From: Heliocidaris tuberculata
Lineage: Eukaryota > Echinodermata > Echinoidea > Camarodonta > Echinometridae
Direction: 5' to 3'
DNA length: 64,000 nucleotides
NCBI GenBank assembly: GCA_025618425.1
Contig: CM046838.1
Span: forward strand, 13,850,010-13,914,009
Made by a program: the position numbers and the translations under genes. Below are positions 21,516 through 33,250 of the stretch, piece after piece. Positions within the stretch are counted from its first letter, which is position 1, and every line of letters begins with the position of its first letter. The notes under the pieces are model-generated. The model was not told the origin of the DNA and did not search any database. It saw only the letters and a list, made by a program, of their open reading frames with translations.

Positions 21516-21885
21516 GTAGGGGAGAGGGACCATGAATATAGAGGATGAATACCCCGTCCCACACCCGCTGTACTGTATAGGCCTTGTTCATTCATTTTTC
21601 ATCTGCCTGTAGTAAGACCTGTGTGCCCCCTAACTCCAGCTAGCTCCGCCGCCGCCGTAGGCCATCGGCCAGCAGCGGTATGAGTTAGTGCCCCCTCCCC
21701 CCAAAAAACAACAACAACAAACAAACAAACAACAAAACAAAACAAAACAAAACAAAAAGAAAGAAAAAAAAAAGCATTAAAAAAGAAAAGAAAAGAAAAG
21801 GCCTCACCGATGCCAGTGATGCCCCCTGGCAAAGGCTGCTCACGCTATGCCACGTTAAATATGATTTTAGCTTCGATTTGATCTG

Positions 21886-22175
21886 GATTGGATTGGATTG
21901 GATTGAATGGATTGAATTGCATGGATTGCATTGGATTGGAATTGTTTTGATTTGATTGGATTGGATTGGAATGGATTTGGATTGGAATTGATTTGATTTG
22001 ATTGGATTGGATTTGAATTGATTTGATTGGATTGGATTGGATTGGAATTGATTGGATTTGATTTGATTGGATTTGATTGGAAATGATTTGATTGGATTGG
22101 ATTGGAATTGATTTGATTGGAATTGATTTGATTGGATTGGAATTAATTGGATTTTATTTGACTGGATTTGATTTA
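21886..22175 (+). repeat. (GGATT)n-type minisatellite
   Basis: About 290 bp of degenerate 5 bp units (GGATT, GAATT, GATTT). The longest minus-strand open frame here (QSNPIKSNQ-like) is an artefact of the repeat. Confidence 0.95.
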
Positions 22176-22439
22176 TCAATGTACATCATCATAAAAGTAC
22201 ACAGATCATCAGTGGTTCAAACACATGTCGGGAGCTGTTCACGAGAAGATAAATATATATTCTCACCTTCGTTCAACTATTCCAAGCAATCAAGCAATCA
22301 AACAATCCAATGTAATTGTGCTCATTACAGGAGCGCATTATCTCTGCTCTATATTTGGCTACATCACTTTCGACCATCCACGCTGCATCGAAACTGAAAT
22401 GGCCAAGCGACGTGTGAATATCCGCTACTTATGAATTAA

Positions 22440-23780
22440 AGGTATCTGTACAATTTTATGAACAATCATATCAATATCATTCTTACTCAGTTTTAAAGTT
22501 CTTGAAGGTTATCATTCCATACTTTCATATATGAAGCATTCAAAGATTTTTACAAGGAAGAGAAATTTGTAAAAATCATCATGAAATTGGATGATAAAAA
22601 TGCCATCGATTGCCCTGTAAGATATTTCAAATCCATCACAAATGCCCGTGAAGATTTTTTATTCCCTGATAATATATTGCTGGACTATATCGAAAGTTTA
22701 ATCTGTAATACACCTTGAGTATACGGAGCTCATATTCTGACAAGTTTATTTGCATGATTTAGATCGATTATTCTGGTAAAGCAATTTGTGTTCTGACCCA
22801 ATCATCATTTATATCAATATAATATTCCAATTTGATATACTATGTTATATGATTTGTCTCCTATAAGTCCTATCGCGATTTTCTATTGCAAGTTATCCCA
22901 TTGGCTACGGGAACCGGGTCGTCCCTGTATCAAGCCTATGGGAATGAGAGAATTCAGTAGTCAACCGGTTATGATATCCAATTTTATTATGTTATATAAT
23001 TAGTCATATGTTAAATCTGAGTAGTCCTATTATGATTTGCTATATATTTTCTTTTTTTCCATTTCATTTCCATGTGATTGTTTATTTTCTTTATACTAAT
23101 GCTTTGTATTGTAAAAGAAAATATTGATGTCAATGTCAATGAAGTTTCTTAATAAAATACTAAATACCATACTTTAGAGTTGTAAAATTCGTTTACGAGA
23201 AGCAGATTAAAAACAAAATTAACGACTATTTTTTTTTTTCAAAATAAATTCTATTGTGCATAATTCATCCATTTTCATCGTTTACTAATTATATCAAACG
23301 GTGCCTTTAAAGTGAAGTATTACTAAACAGAATATGATTTCCTTCTTTCGGACCTGTATGGAGGGCTAAGCTTGTATCTTAAACCAAAACGATATGCTTT
23401 TTCTTTAGCTGTCTGGTATTATATTATATTCAATATTCTTTATAGAAAGTCGGGACAAAGAGATTGACCAAACAGGTAAACAAAATATCAGCCAATGTTT
23501 CGATCATAACTTTCTTTTTATAAGTTCAATAAAAAATACACAGAAAGTTTAATTATGTAGCAGAAAAGAAATTACATGATAGGTACTAGGATTAGAAAGG
23601 TACATTATTTAGATTAGCACAATGAAACTGAAACACTCCTTGTCAGAACACAATTGAAATATAATTCTTGTAAAAAAATAACAACAAAATATCCCTTCAA
23701 GTATCACATTATAATGCAGCACTTCTGAATTCCCACATATACAAAATCTACTTGTAGTGGAAAGTTGTTCTCCCTCTCAA
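22440..23780. other. No gene recognised; one short dispersed repeat
   Basis: The only recognisable item is 22890-22980 (GAGAATTCAGTAGTCAA, TATCAAGCCTATGGGAAT), which recurs at 51105-51190. The rest is AT-rich intronic or intergenic sequence. Confidence 0.45.
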
Positions 23781-23781
23781 T

Positions 23782-23908
23782 AGACCTGTTCACAAATATA
23801 TTCAAATTTTATGCATACTTTTAAAACAAAGGTTGTTCTTGACAACCTGAAAGCTTGTCAGATGCTTGTCATACATAGCAACAAGTAATGTATGCAAACT
23901 GGATTCCA
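23782..23908 (-). mobile_element. MITE AGACCTGTTCACAAA, copy 2, interrupted
   Basis: This matches the terminal half of copy 1 in inverted orientation, to GGATTCC at 23908. A continuation (AAGTATTGTAGTTCAT) appears only at 24171, so a 0.26 kb insertion splits it. Confidence 0.8.
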
Positions 23909-24170
23909 ATTGATTTTTCGTTTGGTATTGATTTTTCGTTTGGTTTAGTGTATTTCAATTTAGCCTCAATATTGTGTAATATTATTACATTATTTTTATG
24001 TATATTATTATTATGTATATTGGACCCCATGGAAGAACAGTGCCATTAGGTTAATGGCTCTGAAATGGGCTATCCATCCGTTTAGTCATTCTATTATTGT
24101 TGTAAGTCATTGATTTTGTTGTATTGTGATATTGTTTTTTACATGATTTTCGGAAATAAAACAAACAAAC
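23909..24170 (+). mobile_element. LINE tail inserted into the MITE
   Basis: The segment contains GGACCCCATGGAAGAACAG, GGGCTATCCAT and an AATAAAACAAACAAAC tail. This is the common 3' end of CR1-like elements and resembles 30797-30870. It interrupts MITE copy 2, which dates it after that MITE. Confidence 0.65.
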
Positions 24171-24429
24171 AAGTATTGTAGTTCATGTGTATGTGTGTGT
24201 GTTCATATCCGCCATGAAAAGAATCTGCGCAATTGATTAGTCCAATATGCGTCATGTGACAAAAATAAAATTCCCACTAGCTTCATGCAAATGCCATGGA
24301 GGTAACATCTGACGTCACTATCCGTGAACACTACTATTCACGAATGCTATTTACGGCGTATGACATCATCCACGAAAAGCGGGTAAACATCGTGACGATA
24401 ATCACGACATTCCTTTCCGCGTATCAATT

Positions 24430-24665
24430 GTTTTAGGCACCGGGTGGCGAAAAAAAAAAATTTCCGTCAGCCCTCCAAAAATCACTCAGTGGGGAGGGGG
24501 GGGGGGGGTATCAAATTTTATGGGGGTCTAGTATTTCTCTATAATTCTTTGACAAGCAAAAAAAAAAAAAAAAAAAGTCAGTTCATAAAGGGGGAGCACA
24601 ATTCTTTTGGTCTAAAGTTGTCAGGGGGCAGTCTGCTCCCCTGCCCCCCCCCCCCGGCTACGCTA
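24430..24665. repeat. G-run repeat, GGAGGGCTG family, inverted
   Basis: It contains CAGCCCTCCAAAAATCACTC, a G run, an A18 run and a C run before GGCTACGC. It is the inverted equivalent of the units at 10740-10940. Confidence 0.6.
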
Positions 24666-24819
24666 GTGATGTTCACAGAAAGAAAAGAAATGCAGGTAAA
24701 TATGTCCTCATCTGCCGTATTTCATACGGTATTACTGTTATCATCATCATTATTGTTGTTATTTTCATTGTTATAACAAAACTACAAGTATACGGTGTAA
24801 AATCACATAATTTAAAATG

Positions 24820-27090
24820 GATAATGATTTTTTACAAAAAAGATCGTAAAGAGTTGTTATTAATGGTGAATTTTCTTCAAGGATTCATGTTAAATCTGGT
24901 GTTGCTCAATGAACAATTGTGGGTCCGGCGCTTCTATGTTTTAATAATGATATATCTAATAACATTGCCCCTACCATTACATTATATCCTGATGATTGTA
25001 TTTTACATCGTCGCATTTCCACTTTAGACAACTGTGCAATTTTACAAAATGATCTGGAAATTTTAAATCAATGATCTAAGACATGGATGCTCGATTTCAA
25101 CTTATCTAAATGCAAGATCATGATGATGTCTCGGAAGCTTCACGATATCAGTTACGCATATAGCCTACTCTTGACGGTCAGGAGTTATAAAATACAATGT
25201 CTGATAAATATTTAGGTATTGTGATAAACAATACTTAAAATTGGAATGATCATTGTACTGAATTACATGTGAAGTGCGATAGACTTTTCGCTATTATACC
25301 TTTGACTGTCCAAAATCTGTTTCACAAAATCTTTATGAATCTTTAGTACGCTCGCGTTTGGATTATAATTGTTGTATTGCATGGGATCCACATAGAAATT
25401 CACAAAAACAATTGGTCTAACGAATGCAAACACGTTAGGTAAGAATGATGTGCAAAGTCTGAATCACTAGTTATGATACATTAATACAAAAAAAAATAAG
25501 TATGAATACATTAGAGAATAGACGAAAGTACCTCCGACTTGTGTTTTATCATAATCTTGTTAATGGTTTAATAGATATACAGTGCGTATCAAAAAAAGTA
25601 TACCCAACTTTGATAGCTTCTAATTAAAAAGCTATAACCAGTGGGATCTTAAAATTTATTTCATGGTAAAGTGTAGCTTGTTCTCTGTCTAATGATACCT
25701 CATTCATGACTTTTCTGCCACGGATGACTGAGCACCAGCGTTTTTAAAAAGTGTTGTCAAAATCTACTTGTACCAAGTTTGGGCTGATGCAAAGAATGTG
25801 GATCAAGCCATACGAAAGTGTTACTTCATGCTAAACACCTTTTAAAAGTTAAATTCTCTTTCGTGATTCACTGCTTCATTGCTTAAATCGATCCAGGGTA
25901 TCTAAGCTCTCACATGACCTTATTTCAATCCATATGATAATCTCAGTTTATTTTAACAGCCTTCTAACTTCTTGTCTCATGATAACTAAAAACTCGCTGC
26001 ATTGTACCATTTCACCTCCATAAGGTACATAAGGTGTTTTCCTAAAAAACACCCGCATGAACTCAAAGGTTTACTGACTTTAAAGACTGAAAATACAAGG
26101 AAGGATACATGTGTTGAGAATTACCGAAGTAATATAGACTGACATTAAAAAAAAAAAGCTTCCCAAATAAACTTTGTCCATTTTGAATGACTAAATAAAA
26201 AGGCTTTCCTTTATAAGGGATGCGGATGAAACTGAGATTGTGTCAGCTTGGCAAAGAAAATATCATAAATTTTTATTTTTGCTATTATTGAGTTCGAGTT
26301 GACATTAACACCTTTTCTATTCATATGTACAAAATCAATTGAAATAACTAAGCTATTGTTTTCAAACTGGAATAACAAATGCATATTGGTTTTAACCCAC
26401 ATTCGTTGCTTCAGCCCAAACTTGGTACAAGAAGATTTGGACAATATTTTTTGAAAAGCCTGCTGCTCAGTCATCCGTTGCAGCACGGTTATGAATAAGG
26501 TATCATTTGACAGAATATAAGTTGCTCTTTACTATAAAATAGATTTTAAACCCATAGAGGTTATAACTTTTTAATTAGAAGCTACCAAAGTTGGGTATAC
26601 TTTTTTATACGCACTGTATAGGACATAAAAATAGGTGCACACCTGCGAACAGAATTGGAAGAAACAATCATAACTTAAAGATGCATGTACCCTTCGCAAG
26701 AACAGATTATTATATGAACTCATCTTATCCTAAAACTATAAATGATTGGAACAAACTTCCGAAGTATGTAGTCAATATGAAAACTCTTAGCATGTTTAAA
26801 AAGCGTTAAATAATCATCTCAACCCACAAAGTTAAATTCACACATGCTTGACCTCAACTAAGCAATTTTGTACTCTGCAATACTACAATGATTTTACTTG
26901 CAATCGTCACTATTGACTATCGTTTACATTTAAAAAAAATAATACTTTGTGCAATATGTTTATGATAATGAATTCGGTTGTTTTTTGTATCCTGGAAACA
27001 GACTTTTATGGGTTTGATCGAATCTTTTTGTTTTCCTGAGATGTCTTTATAATGTCTGAACAAATAAAAATCAAATCAAATCAAAATTAT
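24820..27090 (+). mobile_element. CR1/Jockey-like LINE, decayed, split by a hairpin element
   Basis: Frame pieces on the plus strand around 24890-25140 read SGVAQ, TIVGPALL, NDISNNI, then LYPDDCILH (a damaged YADD box), LDNCAILQNDLEILN and LSKCKIM. After the insertion, 26630-26815 reads FARTDYYMNSSYPKTINDWNKLP, the typical C-terminus. The tail at 27060-27090 is AAATCAAATCAAATC. Many stops and shifts show that it is dead. The element at 25580-26614 interrupts it. Confidence 0.8.
25580..26614. mobile_element. Mariner-like long-hairpin element
   Basis: The termini CAGTGCGTATCAAAAAAAGT and (inverted) CAGTGCGTATAAAAAAGT are flanked by TATA/TA on both sides, the Tc1/mariner target duplication. The inverted arms extend to about 230 bp each (25580-25810 and 26385-26614) and share ACCAAGTTTGGGCTGA and ACGGATGACTGAGCA. 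The middle is non-coding. The 91-codon minus frame at 26211-26486 spans arm and loop and has no transposase motifs. Confidence 0.85.
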
Positions 27091-27097
27091 TGTTACG

Positions 27098-27172
27098 ATC
27101 AAGAACATTATCATTATGATGATCATGATGATGATTATCATCATGATTATCATCATCGTCATCATCATAATT
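27098..27172. repeat. GAT/ATC triplet palindrome
   Basis: GATGATGATTATC units turn into ATCATCATC, so the stretch can form a hairpin. It directly follows the LINE tail. Confidence 0.75.
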
Positions 27173-28263
27173 CTATCGTATTAATCTAAAAATTTCTGAA
27201 ATATGAATTATTTTTTCCAAGTGTTTTATGATTACCTAGATCTTGTATTAGCTACATGAACATGACATAGTTTTACTGCACACTTCAACACTGGTCTTTA
27301 TAGATCTAATGTTGCATTGTCAATAAAGTTTTGATAATGTATAATTTTTTTTAATCAAGTAGATCTCCAAGAGGAAAATCTACCCTGGTATCAAGTTAAT
27401 TTGAATAAAAGCAGAAAAAATGAGAGAAACAGATTATTGAAAGTTTGAGCAAGAAATCAGAAAGTCATAAATTTTTGTAGGTGTATAATCAATCAAGCAC
27501 AAATTGGCAACTCCATGTTGAATCTTACGAGCTCCACTCCCATTGGCGCTGTACAGAAAATTGCATAGATTTTCATTTTTTTCAGTAATTATTGATAAAT
27601 TTAATAGATTTGTTTCATATAGTTTGTTTGTAAAAAAAATATTTACAATGATTTTATCTAGGGTATTGTTCCATGATTTATGATTTATCCTGTAATGATT
27701 TAAATCCAGAGATATTATTCTCTTTCTGTACAAAATTTTTCAAGTTTATGAAATAAAAGATGAGCAACTCAGCAGATTAATTGTGAATCGAGAGAGTAAT
27801 TTCAAATATAGATGGTAAAATCCGATCTCCTAACTGTTGAACACAAATGTTTTGATGAGGTGTAACTCGTTTGAGTCTGCGAGATGACAGAATAAGGTTC
27901 ATTTGAATTTTGTTCTTAGAACCTATGTTCAAATTAGATTTAGTTTCGATTTCTCTGTTATTAAGACAGATCAATAGGCCTGTTCAGATCCTTTTTGATA
28001 TGGATATCTAACCCAACTCGGAGTTCGGTTCCACACGAGCACCTTCTTGTTATCCTCTATTTCCTTCATACTCCTTGACTGTTGACATATAGAATGCCAG
28101 ATAAAGTTCTTTGAGGTTGATTTTATAGTTTCTAGCTGTACACATATTATTTGTTCAGGTGATTGGTGCACTTTAAGCTTCATAGAAAGTCATAAATTGT
28201 TATTGGTTGGTTATATATTTATTTTGCAAATACATTTAAATACATTTCTTTACTTCCATACAG

Positions 28264-28368
28264 GGGGCTGTTCTCCTTAATGGGAAACATGTAATGGATA
28301 TTACCATGACAATGTTTGAGGATTAAGTGTTTCTTGTTATCACCGAGTATCAACAGTTTGGTACATTG
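28264..28368 (+). pseudogene. PSMG3: Proteasome assembly chaperone 3-like, exon A copy 1 (nonsense)
   Basis: PSMG3 (PAC3) pairs with PAC4 and helps assemble the alpha ring of the 20S proteasome in the cytosol. The exon follows an ATACAG acceptor and reads GAVLLNGKH, then MFED, an in-frame TAA at 28324-28326, then VFLVITEYQQFGTL. The FLVIT-Y/F-Q core matches the central strand of PSMG3 (compare human LVVVTQFGKMGTLV, recalled, not searched). Compared with copy 2 it has a 3 bp insertion, the stop, and a weaker donor (GTGATT). It is broken. Confidence 0.65.
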
Positions 28369-28805
28369 GTGATTACTGTTATAGGAATGATATTATTTTG
28401 ATCCAGAGAAGACGACCGAATAAAGATTATAGTCTATAATCCATGTTGTAAATCATAAAAATAGATAGAAAGCAAAAGACCAAGTTTCATGCTACAAAAA
28501 TGGCTGATTTTAAACAGCCGTTTAACAGTTTTTTTAAATTTTTGGGTTGTGAAAGTTCGTGGTTTTCCAACAGAATATCACAAGTTGGAAGCAAGTACAT
28601 GTAGAGTCTACTCTCTTTCCGAATTTGTTCATTAATGTACAATACTAAAGCCATTTGAGAACTAAAATTGATATACACGTAAAATACTGAAATTGAAATC
28701 CTCCTGAAGAAATATAACAAAATATACTTGACTTATAAAGGAATCATTGTGTAGCATTACCCATCATGATAAATGCTGTAAGTTTTCATTCATTATTCTT
28801 TGCAG

Positions 28806-28886
28806 GTACATGTCACAAGAGATAGCTTATCATTGGATAAAAAAGAGGAAATTTACTCCCCCCAAGTACTATTTGGAAACGATGAG
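28806..28886 (+). pseudogene. PSMG3: Proteasome assembly chaperone 3-like, exon B copy 1 (intact frame)
   Basis: An exon of 81 bp with acceptor TTTGCAG and donor GAG/GTAAAG. The frame is VHVTRDSLSLDKKEE...VLFGNDE with no stop and is phase 0 at both ends. The end joins in frame to exon C to give NDEPVTHVFARN, very close to the QDEPLIHVFAKN stretch of mammalian PSMG3. This copy of the exon is intact, but the partner exon A copy 1 is not. Confidence 0.65.
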
Positions 28887-28989
28887 GTAAAGATCTTCTG
28901 TTCCCATCTTTGTCTATTCCTGTCTGACTCCCCCCAATTGCTGGTAAAAAAACATATCACATTTGCTACAAATATAAATGTTTAACTCG

Positions 28990-29465
28990 ATATTAAAGCA
29001 TTAAAAGAAGAAGAAGAAAAAAAAATCCACCACATGAATTATTGGGGTGGGGGAGGGTGTAGGCCTACTTGTTTTTCCGAAGGTTCACAATTTCGAAAGG
29101 ATCGTAATTACGGGTGAATAGGCTTCAATAGCGTTTGCGTGTATCAGTGGGCCTTTTTCCAGTCTAACAGTTAGATCATTCATACATGAGAGGAAAATAA
29201 TTATTCAAAATTTTACTTTCAGCTCTCAATCCCCAAAGCTGTGGCACAGTAAGAGTTGGAGAGTCCCTGAATCAGGTAATCTAGCAAATTTCATAAAATT
29301 AAATCTTGCTTAGAGCAATTTTCTTGTCTGTTTTTTACTGCTGCAACAGTGAATGTTGGACACAGTCCCATATAGGCAAGGGCCTATGAGTGGTCTACAT
29401 GCCACATGGTCCATAGTATAGACAATTGGAAGAGAATCTAACTATAGATCTAGCTCAAGTCTAGC
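28990..29465. other. No gene recognised between PSMG3 exon copies
   Basis: Intron-like sequence with a purine-rich stretch near 29010-29055. The first PSMG3 exon was not found here or upstream. Confidence 0.4.
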
Positions 29466-29469
29466 TAGA

Positions 29470-30125
29470 TCATGTGTAACTCTGTCTGGTCTGGACGATT
29501 TCAAAGACAAACAATTAAATTACAAAAGATTCAAAAACGAGCTGCCCTTGTAGAAGGATTTGATGTTCCTTTCAGTGACATGTTCGTGCGTCTAAGATGG
29601 ATGCCTGTTCAGACACGTTTCCAGTTTGGACGTGCAGTGATGATGTATGTTTACATGATATGGCACCCACATACTTTTAAGAGAGATTTAAGTCGTGTTA
29701 GTTTATTACATGGTTACAATACAAGACAAGCTGAAAAAGATGCCTTGTGTGTACCCAAATTTAGGACGGACACATACAAACACAGTCCTTTGGTTTCGGG
29801 AATTAGAGTATGGAACCAACTTGAAAGTTCTGTCAAGAAATCACCAACATGGAACAGTTTCAAACACAACTTGAAAGTTCTGCAGAAAACGTTTAAGTGA
29901 ATAGCGCTTATGTTGATTCAAATACATTACTCGATGAAATTTACTTGTTTATTCACAAACTTTTTGATGACATGAAGCTTTTGAACTGAATGAATGACAC
30001 CACTTATTATAGTTATTGGTGCTTTCATTGGTATTTATGCTGTACATACTCAACTATCATGCTGTGTAATGAACGTCCAACGTGTATTGTTTGAATAACA
30101 ATACTATCTTTTAATATATTCTATG
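29470..30125 (+). mobile_element. CR1/Jockey-like LINE, 3' ORF2 fragment
   Basis: An intact 142-codon frame at 29472-29900 has the C-terminal signature of such reverse transcriptases: KLQKIQKRAA, RLRWMPVQTRFQ, HGYNTRQAEKDALCVPKF, HSPLVSGIRVWNQLESSVKK and FKHNLK. It is truncated at the 5' side. The tail runs into an (AAT)n stretch at 30127-30146. It lies in the intron between the PSMG3 exon copies. Confidence 0.85.
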
Positions 30126-30420
30126 TAATAATAATAATAATAATAAACTGTGACTTATAGCGCATAATCAATTAAAACTGCTCTATGCGCTTTACATACA
30201 GCTCTCCAAGATTACTTAACTACAATACAAACAAATATGTCTTTAGATTCCGCTTAAAAGATTCTGTAGATGTACACGACCGTAAATGTGCTGGCAAACT
30301 ATTCCACAGTTTTGGACCACAAAAATCAAAGCTAGCTTTACCCTTCTCCGAATCAACTCTAGGAACATGTAAAATTGAAGTATCTTCATTAGAGCGAAGT
30401 CTGTAATTTGACCGGTGAGG
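30126..30420 (-). mobile_element. LINE end with (AAT)n tail, ATAGCGC family
   Basis: (ATA)n followed by TTATAGCGC, CTCTATGCGCTTTACAT and a frame with GKLFHSFGPQKSKLALPF. The same signature (TATAGCGC, CTCTATGCGCTT) recurs at 37400-37460. I take it as the 3' part of a second LINE in the opposite orientation sharing the AAT tract. Confidence 0.5.
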
Positions 30421-30789
30421 TGAGGATAGTAAAGTAAAAAAAACTATGTAAATATGTATATATCATTTTTGGTATCCCAAGTGGGGATTTTTATTGATCC
30501 AAGATCATTTCCTTACTTTGTTTATGAGCTTTCATAACATTATTATATTTTCAGGGGTTGTCAAAAGTATTTGATGTCCTTCATTTCATTAAAAAAAAAA
30601 CGAATTACCGCATGTGTAAATATATATCAATGATTTTAGAAATATGCACCAAAATATCATTGAATACATTTTTGAAAATTTCCGTTTATTACGAGGATAC
30701 CAGATAATATGTACATATATTTAAATATCCTCTGTATTTCGTTTTGTTTTGTTGTTGTAATGAATTTATATTGTTACTTGATATCTTTG

Positions 30790-30920
30790 TTATCAAACAG
30801 GGCCTCATGGAAGACCACCACTATTGGTGAAAATGTGCTACCCTGTATAAATATCATAAATAAATAAATAATAAATGAATAAATTAATAAAGACGATAGG
30901 CCAGGAGCCTGTCCCGAAAC
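30790..30920 (+). mobile_element. LINE tail with (AATA)n, next to a solo foldback end
   Basis: GGGCCTCATGGAAGACCACC, CCTGTATAAATAT and an (AAATA)n tail up to about 30895, followed by GGAGCCTGTCCCGAAA, which is the end of the foldback family at 7349. Confidence 0.55.
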
Positions 30921-31074
30921 AACCTGAAAAACTACTATCCCAGTTCTGAAATCAAGGCAATCTGCTGAATGCTTATCTGCACTTGACATAACCACAGAGA
31001 ATGTACACCACAAACTTAATCTGCTTTCCAAACTCAAATGTTGTTGTAGTCGTTCTTGTTTTTGTTTTACTTAA

Positions 31075-31305
31075 AGGTCCCCTGCAACCCAAATGCAAGT
31101 TGATTCCTGAAGTCATTGCAGTATGAGATCTGGAGCTTTTTTTTTAAGGGGGGGGGGGGGGCTTAGGAGGTTGGGAAAACTATTTCAAAAAACATTTAAA
31201 AATCTATGAAACATATCTAGATGTTTGAATAACAGAATATTAGCATCCCTGCCCATCACCAGCAATAAACTTGCATTTGGGTTGCGTTTGGGCTGCAGGG
31301 GCCTT
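31075..31305. mobile_element. MITE with TTAA flanks, GCAACCCAAATGCAAGTT ends (short copy)
   Basis: The inverted ends (CCCCTGCAACCCAAATGCAA) are flanked on both sides by TTAA (31071-31074 and 31306-31309), the target duplication of piggyBac-type elements. It is 231 bp, non-coding, with a G14 run inside. The longer relative is at 38424-39047. Confidence 0.8.
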
Positions 31306-31890
31306 TTAAGTTATGCTGTTAGCTTAATTTTAACGGTGCTTATCGTTGTAAATGTAACTTGTAAGAACAGTAGTAGATTTTTCCAGACAATGTGAAAAAA
31401 CATAGATATAACCACTTTTGTGCTTCAAAATATATCTGCAGTCTTATACTAGTATGTCCTTAAGTTTTAATATATTTTTCAAAAATTGTATTTGACATGT
31501 TAATACTCTAAGTAAAGTTAGATCTCCAATTCCTTTTGCTACACAGCATAACTTTTCAAGTTTGTTAAAAATAAAAGATGAGCAACCCAACAGCCGATTA
31601 ATCATGTTAATTATGAAGTGAGAGACTAATTTCAAATTTACCGTTAGTAAAATACAAGCTGCTATTTCTAAGCAGGAAATTGTTTCCATGAGTTTTCACT
31701 CGTATAGGAGAGATGTGAGACTCTGGCTTGCTAAACTGAATTTAGTTAATTGGACCCTACCGATATGTTCAAATTGAAATTTGAGAAACACCAATGAGAT
31801 CATTCTGGTGTAGTCTTGTCTGAAGTTTATGTTGGTTGCTTTATATAATATTTATCATGCTTATAAATTCAATTCTTTACATCTACACAG

Positions 31891-31992
31891 GGGGCTGTTC
31901 TCCTTGATGGGAAACATGGGGATGTTCCCATGACAACATTTGAGGATAGACTGTTTCTTGTTATCACCCAGTATCAAAAGTTTTGTACAGTG
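31891..31992 (+). pseudogene. PSMG3: Proteasome assembly chaperone 3-like, exon A copy 2 (intact frame)
   Basis: A 102 bp exon between CTACACAG and GTAAGT. The frame is open: GAVLLDGKHGDVPMTTFED, then RLFLVITQYQKFCTV. It is phase 0 at both ends. This copy has kept both coding capacity and a consensus donor, but it can only splice to exon B copy 2, which is frameshifted. Confidence 0.65.
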
Positions 31993-32186
31993 GTAAGTAA
32001 AGTGTCTGGAATATTATCATTTTTGATCTAGGGAACCCTACTGAAATCGAAGTGTAGCTAGCTATCCATGTTCTAAATTATAAAAAAAGGATTGATAGGG
32101 AAATTACATGTTCCATGCTGCAAGACTGACTTTCAACAGTTTGTGAAATTTTGGGGTTGTGAAAGTTTCTGATTTTACTGTATGTC

Positions 32187-32391
32187 TGTAAAACCAGAAA
32201 TTCTGTGTGCATGAAACTTTTGCGAATTTCGCGAGGGGTCGAGATTCGCGAAAGTTTCATGCCGCGAAATAATAAAATTGCATTTGAAACAACATAAAAT
32301 TATTGCAATTCGCGAAAGTTTTTTTGCTGCAAAATTGGCTGTCATTAATGATTCGCGAAAGTTTTATGTCGCGAAAGTTTCTGGTTTTACA
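32187..32391. mobile_element. MITE, TGTAAAACCAGAAA...CTTTCGCG family (copy 1)
   Basis: The ends TGTAAAACCAGAAA and TTTCTGGTTTTACA are inverted. The interior has repeated TTCGCGAAAGTTT in both orientations. It inserted into PSMG3 duplication copy 2. Confidence 0.9.
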
Positions 32392-32668
32392 TGTACAGTA
32401 CACTCTAACCCTTACCAATATGTCAGAATATCATAATTTAGAAGCAAGTATATGTATATGTAGAGTCTACTCTCTTGAATTTGACAATAATGTTGAATAC
32501 TGTAGCCATTTGAGTACTAATAAAATGATAGAAATACTTCCTCTTTTTGTGTCACTGATTGAAATCCTCCTGAGAATATTAATGAATATATTTTACTTAT
32601 GAATGAATCATTGTGTAACATTACCGATCATGAGAATTCATGCTGTAAAATTTCATTATTCTTTGCAG

Positions 32669-32751
32669 GTACATGTCACAAGAGATAACTTACCATTAGA
32701 TAAGAGAGAGAGGAAATATACTCCACCCAAGTATTACTTGGAAATGATGAG
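32669..32751 (+). pseudogene. PSMG3: Proteasome assembly chaperone 3-like, exon B copy 2 (frameshift)
   Basis: The acceptor TTTGCAG and donor GTAAGG are good, but the exon is 83 bp against 81 bp in copy 1, with an extra AG-type insertion in the AGAGAGAG run near 32705-32711. Translation starts VHVTRDNLPLDKRE and then runs out of frame with exon C. It is a damaged copy. Confidence 0.65.
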
Positions 32752-32994
32752 GTAAGGATCTTCTGTTCCCATCTTTGTCTACTCCTGTCTGCCTCCCCAA
32801 ATTACTAGGTAAAAAAAAGTATAACATTTGCTACAAAAATAAATGTTAATTAAGTAAGCCACAAAGGGAAATAGTGCATGCCATGGATTGTCGAATGGAT
32901 TTTTTGTGTTCCAAAACATGTAAATTGATTGTGTATTGATTTACAAATAAACTTTGTGAAAATAAGGAATGTGCCAATAGTGCCATCAAACTTA

Positions 32995-33042
32995 TTTCAT
33001 TTTTTTTTTTCATCACTACCAGTACATTCTTCTGGATGCTAT

Positions 33043-33083
<41 letters not shown>

Positions 33084-33250
33084 TGATGGTCTTGGAATCA
33101 TTTGATTCTACTGTACAGTTCTCACACTATACGCATGTGGAAATATTGCGGCATAGGATGGGTTATGTCTTTGAGGGGGCTCTGGTCATCATTGAAGGAG
33201 GGGGGGGGGGGAGGTGGGGGCGATGGCTGTGCTACTGATTTTGAGAATGT
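32995..33250. other. Homopolymer-rich intron
   Basis: T10, a 30 bp A run (about 33050-33079) and a G12 run (33200-33211). No gene. Confidence 0.8.

Larger units (their letters stand above)
27700..28990 (+). repeat. Segmental duplication, copy 1 (PSMG3 region)
   Basis: It aligns with 31545-32850 through intron and exons: AAATAAAAGATGAGCAAC at 27750 and 31570, exon pairs at 28264/31891 and 28806/32669, and TCTTCTGTTCCCATC after the second exon in both. This defines a tandem duplication of about 1.3 kb at about 3.8 kb spacing. Confidence 0.8.
31545..32850 (+). repeat. Segmental duplication, copy 2 (PSMG3 region)
   Basis: The partner of 27700-28990 in direct orientation. It differs by the MITE at 32187-32391, which is absent from copy 1 and so came later. 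Confidence 0.8.

Noticed and set aside
21685..22179. 164-codon minus-strand open frame
   Set aside because: Peptide is a QSNPIKSNQ-like repeat from the GGATT minisatellite.
26211..26486. Minus-strand frame inside the mariner-like element, considered as transposase
   Set aside because: No DDE/D signature or helix-turn-helix; half of it comes from the inverted arm.
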